From Deltaproteobacteria bacterium (lineage in GTDB: Bacteria > Desulfobacterota > DSM-4660 > Desulfatiglandales > HGW-15): a stretch of DNA of 8,133 bases. The position numbers and the translations under genes are program-made. Shown in pieces: positions 6,285 to 8,133 of this stretch. The stretch lies in NCBI GenBank assembly GCA_024641835.1, contig JAHECH010000056.1, forward strand, positions 1-8,133. Reading direction: 5' to 3'. Position 1 is the stretch's first letter. Every line of letters starts with the position of its first letter. The notes under the pieces are model-generated. The model was given only the letters and a program-made list of their open reading frames with translations, did not search any database and was not told the DNA's origin.

Positions 6285-6743
6285 ATGCCTGAATTCGGAA
6301 ATGCATTTTCAGGGCTTGCTGATGACCGGAAGCTCACCCCCCAGGAACTGGTGAGGGCGATCCGTTTTTCCATAGCGGCCGAATATGAAGCGATTCAGCT
6401 TTACATGCAACTTGCCGAATCGATCGATCATGCGCTGGCATCCAGAATCCTCCGGGAGATCGCGGACGAAGAAAGAGTCCATGCTGGCGAGTTCCTCAGG
6501 CTCTTGAAAGAACTCGAACCCGAAGAGGAAAAATTCTATGCAGAAGGGGCGACGGAGGTGGAAGAGCAGATGGGAAAAATAAAGACGGAGAAGGAGGAGA
6601 AGAAAGACAAGAAAGAGGAGAGTGAGAAATCTGATCTGGATGTCCCTTTTTGCACAACTGCTCCATCCGCCGAACATGCCAGAGCTTTTGATGAGGATGA
6701 ACCATGCTACGATGCGACAGAGGGGAATCTCAAGAAAGAGTGA
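6285..6743 (+). CDS. Encapsulin-cargo-type ferritin-like protein (EncFtn/rubrerythrin-like), 152 aa
   Basis: The first ~95 residues are a two-helix ferritin-like domain: ELVRAIRFSIAAEYEAIQLY (21-40) and ILREIADEERVHAGEFLRLL (55-74). The iron ligands are probably Glu35, Glu63 and His66 (E...DEExxH), one half of a di-iron site completed by dimerisation, as known for encapsulated ferritins. The role would be Fe(II) oxidation and iron or peroxide handling. FYAEGATEVEEQM closes the domain. The last ~55 residues are unlike the domain: a Lys/Glu stretch (98-116), then a segment with two Cys (123, 141), ending EGNLKKE. That end loosely resembles encapsulin cargo-loading peptides of the GSLK kind, but no shell gene lies in this window, so packaging is only a hypothesis. 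The 3' end overlaps the convergent glycosyltransferase gene by 14 bp. Family confident; encapsulation uncertain. Confidence 0.85.
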   Translation: MPEFGNAFSGLADDRKLTPQELVRAIRFSIAAEYEAIQLYMQLAESIDHALASRILREIADEERVHAGEFLRLLKELEPEEEKFYAEGATEVEEQMGKIKTEKEEKKDKKEESEKSDLDVPFCTTAPSAEHARAFDEDEPCYDATEGNLKKE

Positions 6744-7965
6744 ATGTGGCGCAGGTCAGTTTTTTGTACAGGTTCAGGGTCTGCCGGGCGACAGCAGCCC
6801 AGCTGAAATGCTGAATCACCCTCTGACGAGCCTTCTCGCCCATCGCTCTCAGCGTCTCCGGCGAAGCGAGCGTCTCGTTGATCGCTGCAGCCAGGTCGCG
6901 CATGAAGCGTTCCGGTTCTTTAGGTTCAGGACAATCCGGACCCGTAGAATCAAAACGGACCAGGCGGCCTGTCACCCCGTCTATCACCACTTCCGGAATC
7001 CCACCCACAGCGGAAGCGACGACCGGCTTCCGGCATGCCATGGCCTCGAGGTTAGTGATACCAAAAGGCTCGTAAATCGAAGGGCAGACGAATAAGACAG
7101 CGTGACTGTAGAGGGCGATGAGATCCTTTGCAGGAACCGATTCACTGATCCAAATGATTCGGCTGGAGCGGTGCGACCGAATCGCTTCGACCTTGGCTGC
7201 GATCTCTTCCATGTAATCCGCCGTATCCGGAGAGCTGGCACACAGGACAACCTGAATACCAGGGTCCAGATACTTCACTGATTCCAGGAAGTAACCTATG
7301 CCCTTCTGCCGCGTGAGCCGGGCAACCGAGAGGATAAAGGGCTTTTCTGCCTCTACTCCATAGGCTCTCAGGACCTCCACGTTTTCCACGGGACGATACG
7401 TCTCTGTGTCGATGCCGTTATGAATCACATGGATCTTCTCCGGGGGCACACCATAAAGGCGGTGAACATCCTGCTTCATGGCAGCGGATACGGCGATCAC
7501 TGCATCCGCGTTGTGGTAGGCCGTCTTTTCCATCCATAAAGAGGCGGAATACGCCGGGCCAAGCTGCTCTTTCTTCCACGGCCTCTGCGTCTCAAGGGAA
7601 TGGGTGGTCAATACCAGGGGGGCTTGCAGCATCTGCTTAAGAAGGCACCCGGCAAGGTGGGTGTACCAGGTGTGGCAGTGAATGATATCTGCGCTGTCAA
7701 GTGCGCCAACCATCGCCACATCTTTGAAGAGAGTATCCAAAAGGATTTGACGGCGAGGTTCAGAGGTTTTCAGAGGGGCTGCCGTGCTTATTCCTGTGAC
7801 AGTCGTGTTGGATAGGGTCTCCTTCTGATCACCAAAACACAGGACGTGAATTTCATGAGAAGCTCCATCGAGGCTTGCGAGTTCTTTTGTCAAATGGTCT
7901 ACGTGAACTCCGGCGCCACCATAGGTGTAGGGAGGATATTCTTTGGTGAGAATAGCGATGCGCAA
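6730..7965 (-). CDS. GT4 glycosyltransferase, short GlgA/GlgM-type glycogen (alpha-glucan) synthase, 411 aa
   Basis: This is a GT-B fold transferase. N-terminal domain: TKEYPPYTYGGAGVHVDHLTKELA (residues 7-30, with the glycine-rich GGAG loop), IIHCHTWYTHLAG (94-106) and THSLETQRPWKKEQLG (121-136). C-terminal nucleotide-sugar domain: SVARLTRQKG (213-222, with Arg216/Lys221), and EPFGITNLE (299-307), the E-x7-E motif, followed by KPVVASAVGGIPEVV. These match the ~400-residue GlgA_Coryne/GlgM type that uses ADP- or UDP-glucose for glycogen or maltose-1-phosphate, rather than the longer classical GlgA; donor and acceptor are inferred. I start at TTG 7965 because AGAGAGG (7972-7978) lies 6 nt upstream and the product then begins MRIAILTKEYPP, as in relatives. 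An in-frame ATG at 8124 would add 53 atypical residues. The C-terminus overlaps the ferritin-like gene. Confidence 0.9.
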   Translation of the reverse strand: MRIAILTKEYPPYTYGGAGVHVDHLTKELASLDGASHEIHVLCFGDQKETLSNTTVTGISTAAPLKTSEPRRQILLDTLFKDVAMVGALDSADIIHCHTWYTHLAGCLLKQMLQAPLVLTTHSLETQRPWKKEQLGPAYSASLWMEKTAYHNADAVIAVSAAMKQDVHRLYGVPPEKIHVIHNGIDTETYRPVENVEVLRAYGVEAEKPFILSVARLTRQKGIGYFLESVKYLDPGIQVVLCASSPDTADYMEEIAAKVEAIRSHRSSRIIWISESVPAKDLIALYSHAVLFVCPSIYEPFGITNLEAMACRKPVVASAVGGIPEVVIDGVTGRLVRFDSTGPDCPEPKEPERFMRDLAAAINETLASPETLRAMGEKARQRVIQHFSWAAVARQTLNLYKKLTCATFTLS

Positions 7966-7971
7966 GTCTAA

Positions 7972-7978
7972 CCTCTCT
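7972..7978 (-). promoter_or_regulatory. Ribosome binding site supporting a TTG start for the glycosyltransferase
   Basis: On the minus strand AGAGAGG precedes the TTG at 7965-7963 by 6 nt. No comparable site precedes the in-frame ATGs further upstream, so the TTG is preferred. Confidence 0.6.
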
Positions 7979-8044
7979 TTTTTTCCCGTTTTGGTCGTAG
8001 ACATACACAAGTTCATGTTTTCTGTCCAGTCTGTAACGCCATAT

Positions 8045-8076
8045 ATTTCATAATTTTTGGGAAAAATTTCATAGTT
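8045..8076. promoter_or_regulatory. Paired direct repeats around an AT-rich palindrome upstream of the glycosyltransferase
   Basis: ATTTCATAATT (8045-8055) recurs as ATTTCATAGTT (8066-8076), 10 of 11 identical and exactly 21 bp apart, about two helical turns. Between and overlapping them is a perfect palindrome, AATTTTT-GGG-AAAAATT (8052-8068). The block lies 80-111 bp upstream of the TTG start. It looks like a regulator-binding site or a weak hairpin; the function is inferred only. Confidence 0.35.
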
Positions 8077-8133
8077 ACCACTGACAGCTTCAAACTGGTT
8101 GCGTGGCATAACTACGCGGGGCATGGGGCTTTT

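Noticed and set aside
7990..8025. TGGACA-17-TATGTC as a minus-strand promoter for the glycosyltransferase
   Set aside because: The -35 is good and the spacing ideal, but the -10 matches only three of six positions; not strong enough to annotate.

Overview
The window looks like a chromosomal segment of an anaerobic, mid-GC bacterium. My best guess is Desulfobacterota (Syntrophobacterales-like). That rests on a tungsten-type aldehyde:ferredoxin oxidoreductase, a short FHA-GAF signalling protein, a membrane protease with CBS domains, and a rubrerythrin-like encapsulated-ferritin homologue. It is an inference from gene families; no 16S rRNA or phylogenetic marker is present.

Layout. (1) 2-679 (+) is the 3' end of an aldehyde:ferredoxin oxidoreductase gene cut by the window edge. 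(2) 680-1388 is mostly non-coding and holds three 21-bp tandem palindromic repeats and one doubtful small ORF (1065-1346). (3) 1389-2306 (+) encodes an FHA-GAF protein with no output domain. (4) 2307-2904 separates two convergent genes and carries a 227-bp element bounded by ~40-bp imperfect inverted repeats. (5) 5595 down to 2905 (-) is a compact operon: gap (glyceraldehyde-3-phosphate dehydrogenase), then a universal stress protein, then a site-2-type M50 protease with two CBS domains. The gap/usp junction is a strong hairpin, and the last two genes are 3 nt apart. (6) 5596-6284 is ~690 bp without a convincing gene. Its right half has several complementary segments that look like a structured leader for the next gene. 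(7) 6285-6743 (+) encodes a ferritin-like protein of the encapsulin-cargo type with a long charged tail. (8) 7965 down to 6730 (-) encodes a GT4 glycosyltransferase of the short GlgA/GlgM type, overlapping the ferritin gene tail to tail by 14 bp.

Functional reading. Central carbon metabolism (GAPDH, alpha-glucan synthesis, aldehyde oxidation) sits beside stress and nucleotide-sensing proteins (Usp, CBS domains) and iron/oxidative-stress storage (ferritin-like protein). The gap-usp-protease operon suggests that a glycolytic/gluconeogenic enzyme is co-produced with energy-state-sensing proteins. The least explained parts are the structured region before the ferritin gene, the intercistronic hairpin that covers the usp start region, the inverted-repeat element, and the paired repeats upstream of the glycosyltransferase. 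No CRISPR array, tRNA, rRNA, transposase, phage gene or defence gene was seen.
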